A stretch of 41,651 bases of DNA from Selenomonadaceae bacterium (GCA_017518105.1 JAFWWC010000015.1:1-41651), one strand, 5' to 3'; positions 16,463 through 24,484 are shown, counted from the stretch's first letter. The notes: generated from the letters alone by a model not told the origin. Made by a program: numbers and translations.

Positions 16463-17860
16463 ATGTATAGAGTTAGAGCTGAAGCTATTTCGGGGAAAAA
16501 CGTTTTTGCTAATGGTAAATGGCTCACCTGCATTGGCAATAAGCCCGTTCATGTCGGAGACTTTATATGGACTGACGGTCGCTGTGTTTATGGAAATTTC
16601 AAAGAGGCTCAACAACCTTTGATTATCACCGCTCCTGTTGAAGATGAAGGGATTCCGATTGCTTTAGATAGTTCACCTTATCTTTATACTTATAAGCGCA
16701 AACTAAAGGGAATGGAAGAAAGCATTGTTTTAAATGATACCTTCCATAACATGATTAATGATTACAAAGGCAGAGCATATAAAGTTCCTTGGCAAACTTA
16801 CGCATCGCAATTAAATATACGGACACATAAAATTATCGCCTCAAACATAACTAAATCTGGCGACATTTATACTATTCACGTAAAAGTACATGAAAACTTT
16901 CAAGTCGCTCAAATCTTTAAAAACGAAAAATTGATTTCGACATTCGACACGCAAAGTTACGCTAATCAGGAAAAAAATTATGTAATAAGCACCATTAGAA
17001 ATTTAGTAAGTCAGACTGGCGGAGAACTCAACTTCGATGATTTAAGCACCAACCCTACATACGGTCATATTAACTGGGGTTTCATTGAAGACGAAAATAA
17101 TTGGGCTCTTATGTTTTGTACTGCATGTTCTATGACTGAACTTTTCAGGAAATATTTAGGCGAAGGTTGGATTGGACCCATCGGTACTATTGCTACTGGT
17201 TCAATCTATCAAGTAGGTACTGTAGCAACACGAAGTGAAACTCTTTATCTAATAACTAAAAATGAATCGGATACAAGTACGGTTGAATTATCTCATATTA
17301 AAGCATCATATGGTTCCGCATTAGGAGTTGATTGGAAATCTCGTCCTCCTTCCGGCGACCCTTGGATGACCCCTTGGATAGAACATACAGAACCAGAAAT
17401 AAATTTGGGGGATTCACATTCAATAGGCTCAGTTCCAAATGCAACCATTCCTTTACAAGACGGGTATTGGTATACAATAATAAATTCGCCTACACCCGAT
17501 ATTCCTTTTTATTTTAACTTTCCCTTAGCTCCTGTCCTAAACATTTCTTTATTTAATCCTCAAGGAACACAAATAATAGAAATGAAAATTCACTTCTCCG
17601 ACTACATCATCATAACAAAAATAGGAACAGGTAGATATTTACTTGGAGTATATTCTGACTTCGAGCTTTTTAGCAGTGAAGAGAAATGGGTTGATTATTA
17701 CCGCGATTGCATCGAACCGGGATTATATATATGCGAAAATAAAACTCTTACTAAGCTTAAAAATGGAAATTGCTTAAATCATAGACTGCGCCGCATGAAG
17801 AAAATAAAGAACTGGCATAAACGACTTCGAGAAATTTCTTTGGAACAAGACGATACTTAA
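16463..17860 (+). CDS. Hypothetical tail-tip protein
   Basis: A 465-residue protein, strongly AT-rich in base use compared with the rest of the prophage. An N-terminal beta segment (AISGKNVFANGKWLTCIGNK, VGDFIWTDGRCVYGNFKEA) resembles small SH3-like or fibre-attachment folds. The middle and C-terminal parts are rich in aromatic residues and Asn, with no recognisable enzyme motif. The ribosome site is weak. It is the last gene before a terminator, so it ends the tail-tip transcription unit. Probably a virion protein; function unassigned. Confidence 0.6.
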   Translation: MYRVRAEAISGKNVFANGKWLTCIGNKPVHVGDFIWTDGRCVYGNFKEAQQPLIITAPVEDEGIPIALDSSPYLYTYKRKLKGMEESIVLNDTFHNMINDYKGRAYKVPWQTYASQLNIRTHKIIASNITKSGDIYTIHVKVHENFQVAQIFKNEKLISTFDTQSYANQEKNYVISTIRNLVSQTGGELNFDDLSTNPTYGHINWGFIEDENNWALMFCTACSMTELFRKYLGEGWIGPIGTIATGSIYQVGTVATRSETLYLITKNESDTSTVELSHIKASYGSALGVDWKSRPPSGDPWMTPWIEHTEPEINLGDSHSIGSVPNATIPLQDGYWYTIINSPTPDIPFYFNFPLAPVLNISLFNPQGTQIIEMKIHFSDYIIITKIGTGRYLLGVYSDFELFSSEEKWVDYYRDCIEPGLYICENKTLTKLKNGNCLNHRLRRMKKIKNWHKRLREISLEQDDT

Positions 17861-17864
17861 TAAT

Positions 17865-17886
17865 TCCGCAAGGCGCGGACTTTTTT
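17865..17886 (+). terminator. Intrinsic terminator before the holin-like gene
   Basis: Stem TCCGC / GCGGA with an AAGGC loop, then C and TTTTTT. As at 2877-2898, a strong GGAGG ribosome site for the next gene begins 4 nt after the U-tract. Confidence 0.65.
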
Positions 17887-17903
17887 ATTTGGAGGTGATG
17901 ACT

Positions 17904-18188
17904 TTGGAAGAATTGGTTTTGAAGTGCGCTGAGTTTGGTATCTTAGGCGTTATTGTTCTTCTTCTTTTGACCAGCGGCTTAAAGTCACTTAACAAACTGG
18001 CTGAGACTACCGCTCTTCTTTCCGAATCTCAAAAGGCTTTAGCTGAATCCGTCGCTAAGCTTACCGAAAAGGTTTCTGGCTTTAGCTATCAGCTTGACGG
18101 CATTGAACGTCACCTTGAAAAGCTCGACGAAAATCAATCCCGTAACTTCGACGAAATTCGCAATCTCATCAAAAGCCATAAGGAGTGA
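17904..18188 (+). CDS. Putative holin (BhlA/UviB-like), single membrane segment
   Basis: A 94-residue protein. Residues about 11-28 (FGILGVIVLLLLTSGL) form one membrane segment, followed by a charged helical tail with coiled-coil character (LAESVAKLTEKVSG, LDGIERHLEKLDENQ). This layout and its place ahead of the endolysin resemble BhlA/UviB-type holins. The TTG at 17904 is used because GGAGGTGA is 8 nt upstream; an ATG at 17898 is too close to that site. A spacer or tail role cannot be excluded. Confidence 0.55.
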   Translation: MEELVLKCAEFGILGVIVLLLLTSGLKSLNKLAETTALLSESQKALAESVAKLTEKVSGFSYQLDGIERHLEKLDENQSRNFDEIRNLIKSHKE

Positions 18189-18194
18189 TTCTTT

Positions 18195-18968
18195 ATGATT
18201 TACACCCTCTCTAAAGATTTTACCAAAATCACCGAGACCACTGGCACTATCCAGAATACATCTCAAATCTATACCTTAGAAATGTCGCAGTCTAACGTTA
18301 AAGACAGCGGCATTTTTATTTACCCGCTTCAATCCAAATCATTTAGTAACAAAAATATCTACCTGCGGTGCGTCGACGGCGCGGGCGCGGAGGCACGCGT
18401 TATCCCTTTTGAAGTCGGCGCGGAAGGTGGTGACATTTCCCTTTCCGATAACGCCTTTCAAGACATTTCTTTAGCTAATGGCACTGTCGCTTTCCTTAAC
18501 GGCGCGGGGCAAGTCGTCAAGTACTTCAACCTGCCTGAAGAAATTTTCCTCCGCACTATCGGCACTACCTTTGTTCCGTCCTTTACTTGGAGCGCGGCGA
18601 CTTATCCCAACTCCACTAATCCTAACCTTAACGGCAAGCCCGTTCTCGTTCTGCATATCAAAGGCGACAGTTTAGATTCTCCTTACGAGGATTGGGGCTT
18701 TGTCAACCTTGAAGACCTTATAGACCTTTACTTGCCCGCTGACGCCTCTATTGCCATTTCTAACAATTCTATTCGCGCCGCTATCTCAAACGTTTCCAAT
18801 AACCTGTTATCTATCAAAGCCGACGGCTTGTTTGCGGGCGATGACACCGACGATGATATTTCCGATTGGAGAGCTACTCTTCAGCAGTCTTTTAGTAACA
18901 ATTCTGCTAGTGAAGATTTTGAAGACTTCCAAGACACTCTCCGACAATCTTTTGGCTTTTCTTCTTAA
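18195..18968 (+). CDS. Putative fibre / virion surface protein
   Basis: A 257-residue protein starting after AAGGAGTGATTCTTT. The N-terminal 90 residues look like a beta domain (QIYTLEMSQSNVKDSGIFIY). The middle carries SWSAATYPNS-like loops, and the C-terminus has two related DW/DF-x-TL-x-QSF units separated by an acidic patch. It sits between the holin-like gene and two related small fibre genes, so it is probably part of the same fibre set. The family is not recognised and no enzyme motif is visible. Confidence 0.6.
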   Translation: MIYTLSKDFTKITETTGTIQNTSQIYTLEMSQSNVKDSGIFIYPLQSKSFSNKNIYLRCVDGAGAEARVIPFEVGAEGGDISLSDNAFQDISLANGTVAFLNGAGQVVKYFNLPEEIFLRTIGTTFVPSFTWSAATYPNSTNPNLNGKPVLVLHIKGDSLDSPYEDWGFVNLEDLIDLYLPADASIAISNNSIRAAISNVSNNLLSIKADGLFAGDDTDDDISDWRATLQQSFSNNSASEDFEDFQDTLRQSFGFSS

Positions 18969-18980
18969 GGAGGTTTTCTT

Positions 18981-19469
18981 ATGGCGTACAATCCAAACGA
19001 ATTCTTGCGGCTCAAACACCTTGACGAGTTCGCTCGTCAGCTCCGTATCAAACTCGACGGCGGCACCGCCCCTAAGCCCGCACGCACGATTACTAGCTTT
19101 AAATACTCAAAAACCGTGAACGGCGCGGCGGCTAGTTTAGATGTCCCCAGCGACGGCATTATCAACATCGCCCTTTCTGAGGTTCGCACTAAGTGCATCC
19201 TCTTTATCCTGAAGACCCCTTACGATGTCGCGCCGCGTTTGCTCGACTTCAGCTCCTCTTCCAACGCTCAGTTCGCTTCTGCGGAATATCACTTCCTCGG
19301 CTACTCCAGTGATTCCAGCGCGTGGAATTTACCTATCGCCACTCATCAGGATTACTCGGCTAGGCAAGATGTCACTGCCGGGGTTGTCTCCTTCACGCTC
19401 CACTTCGACGAAACCGACGAGTTTGCCGCTTACAACAAACCCATTACTATCAACATTACGGAGGGATAA
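18981..19469 (+). CDS. Fibre-like protein, copy 1 of a paralogous pair
   Basis: A 162-residue protein with AAGGAGG before the ATG. Residues 1-36 share MAYNP, KHL-EFARQLRIKLDG and PKP with the next gene, at DNA level as well, while the remaining 120 residues are unrelated in sequence. The variable part is beta-rich (SFKYSKTVNGAAASLDV, AGVVSFTLHFDET). A conserved N-terminal anchor with a diverged C-terminal body is the usual shape of exchangeable phage fibre tips. The role is inferred from this and from position. Confidence 0.65.
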   Translation: MAYNPNEFLRLKHLDEFARQLRIKLDGGTAPKPARTITSFKYSKTVNGAAASLDVPSDGIINIALSEVRTKCILFILKTPYDVAPRLLDFSSSSNAQFASAEYHFLGYSSDSSAWNLPIATHQDYSARQDVTAGVVSFTLHFDETDEFAAYNKPITINITEG

Positions 19470-19472
19470 TTT

Positions 19473-19958
19473 ATGGCTTACAATCCAGATGAAATTGCCA
19501 AAGTCAAACACCTTAACGAGTTCGCTCGGCAACTACGTATCAAACTCGACGGCGAAACTGACCCTAAACCCCAACGCGTCTTTTATAACATTAAGTGTGT
19601 TTGTTCCAGTGGTTCGCCAACTATCATTAATCCCACTCTCGTCGACGGCGTTTATACCGTCAGCATCACTACTGCTCAAATCACGCAAAAATTTATTACC
19701 TTTAGCTTTAATAGCTATTCAATCAGCAGTTTGGTTGGACAAATTCCCTATTGGGTACCGTCAAATAACAATACCTTTGGTAACTACACTACTTGGGGCG
19801 GAAGAGGTAGTGGCTCCGCAGAAAATAACACTAGCGTGCGTGTCACTTTCTACGACAATACCGTTGCTCAAATCGTTGAAGGCTCTGTCGTCTTCGATGA
19901 AGATGAGAATTTTGCTCGCACTGAAATCAAATTCAAAGCCATTGTAGAGGAGGCGTAA
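19473..19958 (+). CDS. Fibre-like protein, copy 2 of a paralogous pair
   Basis: A 161-residue protein with ACGGAGGGATAATTT before the ATG, 3 nt after the first copy. Its N-terminal 36 residues match copy 1 closely, and its C-terminal body (FYNIKCVCSSGSPTIINPT, SSLVGQIPYWVPSNNN) is different but also beta-rich. Tandem duplication followed by replacement or divergence of the body is the simplest history. It ends 5 nt before the endolysin gene. Confidence 0.65.
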   Translation: MAYNPDEIAKVKHLNEFARQLRIKLDGETDPKPQRVFYNIKCVCSSGSPTIINPTLVDGVYTVSITTAQITQKFITFSFNSYSISSLVGQIPYWVPSNNNTFGNYTTWGGRGSGSAENNTSVRVTFYDNTVAQIVEGSVVFDEDENFARTEIKFKAIVEEA

Positions 19959-19963
19959 TTACG

Positions 19964-20503
19964 ATGAAAATTTTTATTAACGCTGGCCATGGTGGCAACG
20001 ACCCAGGCGCATGTGGTAACGGCTTGCGCGAATCCGACGTTGCCTTGAGTATTGGCAAGCTCACCGAGAAATACCTTAAAGCCGTTGGTTACGACGTTAA
20101 GCTTTTCCAATATGACGGACTTCAAACTATTTGCGACGTTGCTAACGATTGGTGCGCTGATTTGTTCGTTTCTATTCACTGCAACGCGGGCGGTGGTACT
20201 GGTACCGAGACTTACTACTTCCAAGGCTCCGCCAATGGCGAAACTCTTGCCGCTTATGTTCAGAAGCAAATCGTTAAGTCGCTCCCCGTCGTCAATCGCG
20301 GCGTCAAACACGCTAACTTCTATGTTCTCAAGTATACCGACATGCCAGCAGTCTTAGTCGAGACTGCTTTTATCGACAACTTCCTTGACGCTAAGTTACT
20401 TCGCGATAGGCAAGACGATTTTGCCCGAGCTATTGCTCGCGGCATTTCTGATTTCTACGCTTTTCCTAAACCTGACGTTATCGATTTTCCTACCCGTCAT
20501 TGA
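19964..20503 (+). CDS. N-acetylmuramoyl-L-alanine amidase (endolysin)
   Basis: A 179-residue Amidase_3-type zinc enzyme that cuts the amide bond between MurNAc and L-Ala in peptidoglycan to release phage. The sequence shows INAGHGGNDPGA (His9), Glu23 in LRESDVAL, SIHCNAGG (His72) and the catalytic glutamate in AVLVETAFI (Glu133), so the metal site is complete. There is no signal peptide and no separate cell-wall binding domain, so export would depend on the holin. AGAGGAGG precedes the ATG. A strong terminator follows and closes the phage late region. Confidence 0.93.
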   Translation: MKIFINAGHGGNDPGACGNGLRESDVALSIGKLTEKYLKAVGYDVKLFQYDGLQTICDVANDWCADLFVSIHCNAGGGTGTETYYFQGSANGETLAAYVQKQIVKSLPVVNRGVKHANFYVLKYTDMPAVLVETAFIDNFLDAKLLRDRQDDFARAIARGISDFYAFPKPDVIDFPTRH

Positions 20504-20510
20504 AATTATA

Positions 20511-20543
20511 AGCCCCTTCCTTTTTCGGAGGGGGCTTTTTTTG
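20511..20543 (+). terminator. Strong terminator ending the phage late region
   Basis: Ten-base stem AGCCCCTTCC / GGAGGGGGCT with one wobble, six-base loop, then TTTTTTT. Confidence 0.85.
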
Positions 20544-20582
20544 TCTGCGCCATGTCTGCAAAGCCTTTGATTTTTGCTAAGT

Positions 20583-20612
20583 TACAGTTGAGTACAGTTA
20601 GGTACAAAGTTG
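20583..20612. repeat. Tandem 10-bp TACAGTT repeats at the prophage right edge
   Basis: TACAGTTGAG, TACAGTTAGG and a diverged TACAAAGTTGG follow each other without gaps. They lie in the 155-bp stretch (20544-20698) between the phage terminator and the next chromosomal gene, which otherwise holds no gene I can support. They could be integrase arm-type sites near a former att site; no matching copy was seen near 2100. Confidence 0.4.
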
Positions 20613-20698
20613 GCTTTATTTCAAGGTTTCTACCTAATAACAAATTACGCTTTGTGACGGTTTGGGAAAGGTGAAAAAGTGCATGTGGTAATCGAATC

Positions 20699-21640
20699 TC
20701 ATTTCATCACCCCGCTAAAATTTTTCCTAAGGTAAGCGGCAATGGTCTCGCCCATAATCTTTTTGCCGCGCAAAGCCGGATGCAAGCCGTCGGGCGTCAG
20801 CTCCGCCCGCAGATAGCCGAACTCGTCCGTAAGCCCCGCCGCCGTGTCAATGAAGTAAGGCGTTGTCTTTATCCAGAAATTAATTTGCTCGCGAGCCTCG
20901 CGCCAATCGCCGTCCGTCAAGGGAATGCCGCGGCTGTTCATGATGTCTGGATTCATTGAAGTGAGCGTGCAGAAGACCGGCGTTATATCGTTAGCCAAAC
21001 ATTTATCGCGCAAAGCCTCCAAGTTCTCAATGACGGCGTCGGCAGTCAAGCCCGTGCGAATGTCATTGACGCCCGCCATAATCAACAGCACTTGCGGCTT
21101 GAACGGCAAAACGTCCTTGTCGAAGCGGTCTAGCATTTGCTTAGAGGTGTCGCCGCTACGAGCCAAGTTCTTAATCGGCACGTTGCAATAAGTCTGCCAT
21201 TGGCAAGAGAGTTGCCCCGCTGGAATATAAGCCGCTCCGCCGTGTGAAATGCTATCGCCGAGCACCGCGAATTTTACTGGCGCAGTCACCGTGAAGAACT
21301 TCTTCTGCGACCAATCACTTAGCGGCTTATGTTTCCTGTCGACGACGCGCACTTGCCAATAATAATCGCCCGGCTCCGTGAACGGCGTCCAATCCGTCAC
21401 GCGATTAAGTCCCTCCGTGTTGAACAGTTCTCGAACGATTTTATTTTTTGAGACGTTGACGACCTGCACTTGATAAAACTGCGTCAAGGGTAGCGGCTCC
21501 CAAGAATACGTCGGATAGAGTTGCATGAAGTCCATTTGCTCAAATTCGGCAGTCAAGACGGGCGGCGGAAGTTTCTTTGCCTCCACGCCCCCGCCGAACA
21601 ATAGACACGTCGACAAGATGAGCGGTAAAACTTTTTTCAT
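20699..21640 (-). CDS. Exported SGNH/GDSL hydrolase
   Basis: A 313-residue exported esterase-type protein. Residues 1-21 are a signal peptide (MKKVLPLILSTCLLFGGGVEA). Residues about 28-118 look like a fibronectin-III-like domain (FYQVQVVNVSKNK, GDYYWQVRVVDRKHK). The SGNH catalytic domain follows with GDSIS (Ser130), the block II glycine (Gly163), GVND (Asn192) and DGLHP (Asp284, His287). All four blocks are present, so it should be active on ester or acetyl groups, perhaps on surface polysaccharide. AAGGAGG precedes the ATG. It lies downstream of the porin, separated by a terminator. Confidence 0.9.
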   Translation of the reverse strand: MKKVLPLILSTCLLFGGGVEAKKLPPPVLTAEFEQMDFMQLYPTYSWEPLPLTQFYQVQVVNVSKNKIVRELFNTEGLNRVTDWTPFTEPGDYYWQVRVVDRKHKPLSDWSQKKFFTVTAPVKFAVLGDSISHGGAAYIPAGQLSCQWQTYCNVPIKNLARSGDTSKQMLDRFDKDVLPFKPQVLLIMAGVNDIRTGLTADAVIENLEALRDKCLANDITPVFCTLTSMNPDIMNSRGIPLTDGDWREAREQINFWIKTTPYFIDTAAGLTDEFGYLRAELTPDGLHPALRGKKIMGETIAAYLRKNFSGVMK

Positions 21641-21663
21641 AGGGTCAGCCTCCTTAATCGAAA

Positions 21664-21691
21664 AGCCCCCCCGCCGATAAGCAGAGGAGCT
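21664..21691 (-). terminator. Terminator after the SLH porin
   Basis: On the minus strand AGCTCCTCTGC pairs with a G-rich arm over 11 bp including wobbles, followed by TTTTC. The other strand also carries TTTTTA after the stem, so it may act both ways. Confidence 0.6.
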
Positions 21692-21726
21692 TTTTATTGC
21701 TTGCCGATAGGTCGGCGAAAATTTTC

Positions 21727-23004
21727 TTAGAAGAACCAGCTGGCACGTGCGAAGAAAGTCTTAGTTTTTTCCTTGGTGTCGAGCTTCTTGCCCCAGAAGT
21801 AGTTGAGGGCAACGTATGTGTTATCAATTGGGGTCCAATCGACGCCGATATCAACGCCTTTCTTGTGAGTGGAAAGGGTGTAGGTGTCGAACGTCGGAGC
21901 CAAGCTGACGTAATCGGAGACGTAACGATAATCCGCGCTGATGCCCCAAGTGCCCGCATGTTTTTTATCCGCGCCTTTGTAGGCAAGACCCGCCGTCCAA
22001 GAGCGTTTGTTTTCTTTAGCTTTGGTGTTGCTTGCATATGCGCCGCGAACTTGAAGCCCCATGTCGAAGTTGTAATGTGCGCCGACCGTCCAGACATTTG
22101 CAGCCTTGCTGTCTTTGTAAACGGCTTTCCCATCTTCAGCGGTTAGACCGTGCAACGCTTTGAAGTAATCGCTACTGAAGTGATGATAGCCTATACCGAC
22201 GTAAAGTTTGCTGTTGTCGTAAGAGATTTCGCCGCCTTGATAGTCTGAAGGATCAATATCATTGGTGCCGCCCCAACGACCAGCCATAAGAGCAATCTTG
22301 AATTTGTCGCCGTAAATGACCTGCGCACCGCTGAAGAAGTCATCCATTACGAGACCGTCATCAACATTGGTGTAGAAGGGCAATCTACCTAAGTTAATTT
22401 GGAACTTGCCGTAGGTGCCTTCAGCATATCCGTAGCGGAGGCGGAAATCGCTGCTGCCGTCGCCCCAACCGCCTGCGTCTTTATCCATGTTGACGCGGGC
22501 ATCCATACGAGCTTTAAGTTTCCAGTGGTCATTGACAGTCGCAGTCGGCATGAGACGAAGCTCAACGCGATTCAAAGATTCTTTGTTTTTGCCGCCGCCT
22601 TTAATGTTTTCCCTGTCTTTGATGTAGCGATAACGCAATTCGCCGTGCCAGACGACTTTATCAGCGTACTTTTCGAGTTCAGCGACGCGAACGCCCAATG
22701 CGTCGAGTTCATCGCGGAATTCAGCCGCGAGGCGGTCGAGTTCAGCTTTGTTTGCGCCGGTCGGATTCTTCGCCATGGCTTTAGCAATCATCTGCGCCAT
22801 CTCGTAACGGGTGATGTTGCGGTCGCCGCGATAGGTGCCGTCGCCGTAACCTTCGATAACGCCTTCCGCCGCGAGCTTAGAAACCGAGTTATAAGCCCAG
22901 TGACCTTGCGGGACATCGCTGAACGGATTCGCCGCTGCCGACGTGGTTGCTCCTACGCCCATAACGAATGCCGCCGCTAGAACTGCTGTTAATTGTTTCT
23001 TCAT
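21727..23004 (-). CDS. SLH-domain outer-membrane porin (OmpM-type)
   Basis: A 425-residue exported protein. Residues 1-25 are a signal peptide ending SAAA, residues about 27-78 form one SLH domain (FSDVPQGHWAYNSVSKLA, then ITRYEMAQMIAKAM), and residues 84-116 make a short coiled-coil stalk (LDRLAAEFRDELDAL). The rest alternates beta strands and ends in ARASWFF with a terminal Phe, as outer-membrane barrels do. In Negativicutes such proteins bind polyamine-modified peptidoglycan through SLH and tether the outer membrane while acting as pores. The ATG at 23004 is used because GGAGGT lies between it and an upstream in-frame ATG at 23019. It has its own strong promoter and long leader. Confidence 0.93.
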   Translation of the reverse strand: MKKQLTAVLAAAFVMGVGATTSAAANPFSDVPQGHWAYNSVSKLAAEGVIEGYGDGTYRGDRNITRYEMAQMIAKAMAKNPTGANKAELDRLAAEFRDELDALGVRVAELEKYADKVVWHGELRYRYIKDRENIKGGGKNKESLNRVELRLMPTATVNDHWKLKARMDARVNMDKDAGGWGDGSSDFRLRYGYAEGTYGKFQINLGRLPFYTNVDDGLVMDDFFSGAQVIYGDKFKIALMAGRWGGTNDIDPSDYQGGEISYDNSKLYVGIGYHHFSSDYFKALHGLTAEDGKAVYKDSKAANVWTVGAHYNFDMGLQVRGAYASNTKAKENKRSWTAGLAYKGADKKHAGTWGISADYRYVSDYVSLAPTFDTYTLSTHKKGVDIGVDWTPIDNTYVALNYFWGKKLDTKEKTKTFFARASWFF

Positions 23005-23141
23005 TTTGAAGACCTCCAATGATTTTGACCGATTGTTTAACGCTGTCGGCTCTCGTCAACCTTTGGAGAAGCTTTCAAAATTGAGTGGCCGTGTTTCCTC
23101 AAGTCTTCCGACTCCTCCGCTTGTTTCCTCAAGCCGCGAAG

Positions 23142-23170
23142 AATATAGCACAGCACGTAAATTTTTTCAA
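23142..23170 (-). promoter_or_regulatory. Promoter of the SLH porin
   Basis: On the minus strand TTGAAA (23170-23165), a 17-bp spacer and TATATT (23147-23142). Transcription would begin near 23135, leaving a leader of about 130 nt before the porin start. The leader carries CTTGAGGAAACA twice, 31 bp apart. Confidence 0.7.
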
Positions 23171-23208
23171 TAAAAAGTTTTTCCATATTCGTTACAGGAT
23201 TAATCGCA

Positions 23209-23237
23209 TTGCTTTTCTAATCAACGTCATTTATAAT
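23209..23237 (+). promoter_or_regulatory. Promoter of the MeaB-type GTPase gene
   Basis: TTGCTT (23209-23214), 17-bp spacer, TATAAT (23232-23237), 24 bp before the ATG. It is divergent from the porin promoter. Confidence 0.7.
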
Positions 23238-23261
23238 CCGATAAAAAAAGGAGTGGAGCGA

Positions 23262-24425
23262 ATGGCGAACTACACGACGACAACCCCTGATTGGGCAGTT
23301 TCAAATCAATCGGCAGTGATGAGCGGCATTGAAGGCATAAAGGATACGACGGTCGGCAATATCAATCCCGCGTTCACGTCGGGCGCGTTTAAACCTAGAC
23401 GCCGCATGACCTTAACAGAAGATGAACTTGTTGACGGAGTGACACGCGGCGATAGAATGATTCTTTCGCGGGCGATAACTTTAATTGAAAGCAACAGCCC
23501 CAAACACTTCGCCAAAGCCCAAAGAGTATTGCAGAGGCTCCTTCCGAGAACGGGCAAGGCGTTGCGTATCGGGATAACGGGCGTGCCGGGCGCGGGCAAG
23601 TCCACAATCATTGAGGCGTTCGGGAATATGCTTTGCGACGACGGACATAGAGTGGCGGTGCTGTCAATCGACCCGACAAGCTCAATAACCAAAGGTTCAA
23701 TCCTCGGCGACAAAACTAGAATGGGCACGCTTAGTCGACGCACTGAAGCTTTTATCCGTCCGAGTCCTGCGGGAGGAACTTTGGGAGGCGTGGCACGCAA
23801 GAGCCGCGAGACTATGCTGATGTGCGAGGCGGCGGGATACGACGTGATTTTAATTGAAACCGTCGGCGTCGGGCAATCGGAGACGACTGTCCGTTCAATG
23901 GTTGATTTCTTTATGTTAGTCGTGCTAACGGGCGCGGGCGATGACTTGCAGGGAATCAAGAAAGGAATCATGGAACTTGCCGATGCAATCGTCGTGAACA
24001 AGGCGGACGGTGATAATCTCGTTCGGGCGAAGGTCACACGCGGCGAATATGAACGCATGACGGAATTTATCCGACCCGCGACGGACGGTTGGCCGACTCA
24101 TGCTTACCTTGCCAGCGCAGTTACGAAACTGGGCTTACCGGAGCTGTGGCAAGTTATTCAGCTGTTCAAAGAGATGACGACTAAAAGCGGCGTCTTTCAA
24201 CGGCGGCGGGATTCGCAACTGCTAGATTGGATGCACGCGATGATTGATGAGCACCTGCATAATCTGTTCTTCGGCGACGCGGTGATAATGGGGCGTATGC
24301 CCGAAATCCGCGCGGCAGTCTTAGGAGGAGTAATCTCACCGACGCAAGCAGTTGCCGAGCTAGTTAAGATGTTCGACATAACGCGGGCGGCTCAAAAGAA
24401 AGTCGACCTGTTCGAGGCGCACTGA
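23262..24425 (+). CDS. meaB: MeaB/ArgK-type P-loop GTPase
   Basis: A 387-residue G3E-family GTPase. It shows Walker A GVPGAGKS (residues 107-114), LSIDPTSSITKGSILGDKTR, the RPSPAGGTLGG block, ETVGVGQSE and the guanine-specifying NKAD. MeaB chaperones adenosylcobalamin-dependent methylmalonyl-CoA mutase, protecting and reloading its cofactor, which fits propionate/succinate metabolism of Negativicutes. It carries about 50 extra N-terminal residues, Thr/Ser-rich, compared with the compact family members. No mutase gene lies in this window. The start at 23262 follows AAAGGAGTGGAGCGA; an upstream in-frame start at 23085 would run through the promoter. Confidence 0.9.
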   Translation: MANYTTTTPDWAVSNQSAVMSGIEGIKDTTVGNINPAFTSGAFKPRRRMTLTEDELVDGVTRGDRMILSRAITLIESNSPKHFAKAQRVLQRLLPRTGKALRIGITGVPGAGKSTIIEAFGNMLCDDGHRVAVLSIDPTSSITKGSILGDKTRMGTLSRRTEAFIRPSPAGGTLGGVARKSRETMLMCEAAGYDVILIETVGVGQSETTVRSMVDFFMLVVLTGAGDDLQGIKKGIMELADAIVVNKADGDNLVRAKVTRGEYERMTEFIRPATDGWPTHAYLASAVTKLGLPELWQVIQLFKEMTTKSGVFQRRRDSQLLDWMHAMIDEHLHNLFFGDAVIMGRMPEIRAAVLGGVISPTQAVAELVKMFDITRAAQKKVDLFEAH

Positions 24426-24484
24426 AGGAAAATTTTTTAAGCTGTAGAAGATTGATTTAAGATAAACTCTCGAAGGTGGTTCAA

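Larger units (their letters stand above)
2101..20543 (+). mobile_element. Defective siphovirus-type prophage remnant
   Basis: All genes run rightward in classical late-gene order: terminase remnant, portal, protease, capsid, connectors, tail tube, chaperone, tape measure, tail tip, fibres, holin, endolysin. The left edge follows the DMT stop directly and the right edge is taken at the terminator after the amidase. No integrase, repressor, replication, small terminase or lysogeny gene is visible, and no matching att repeats were found at the two edges. Boundaries are therefore approximate. An early-region deletion ending inside terL explains the layout best. Confidence 0.85.

Noticed and set aside
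13068..17860. Diversity-generating retroelement targeting the fibres
   Set aside because: No reverse transcriptase, no template-repeat pair and no C-type lectin end seen.
20544..20698. tRNA or tmRNA at the prophage edge
   Set aside because: No cloverleaf or TTCGANTC-type T-arm; only short repeats.
22399..22980. 193-residue rightward frame opposite the porin
   Set aside because: Shadow of the porin; Ala/Val/Phe bias and no ribosome site.
23306..24058. 250-residue antisense open frame under meaB
   Set aside because: No ribosome site, Ser/Pro/Ile-rich shadow composition, and the plus strand is an unmistakable MeaB.
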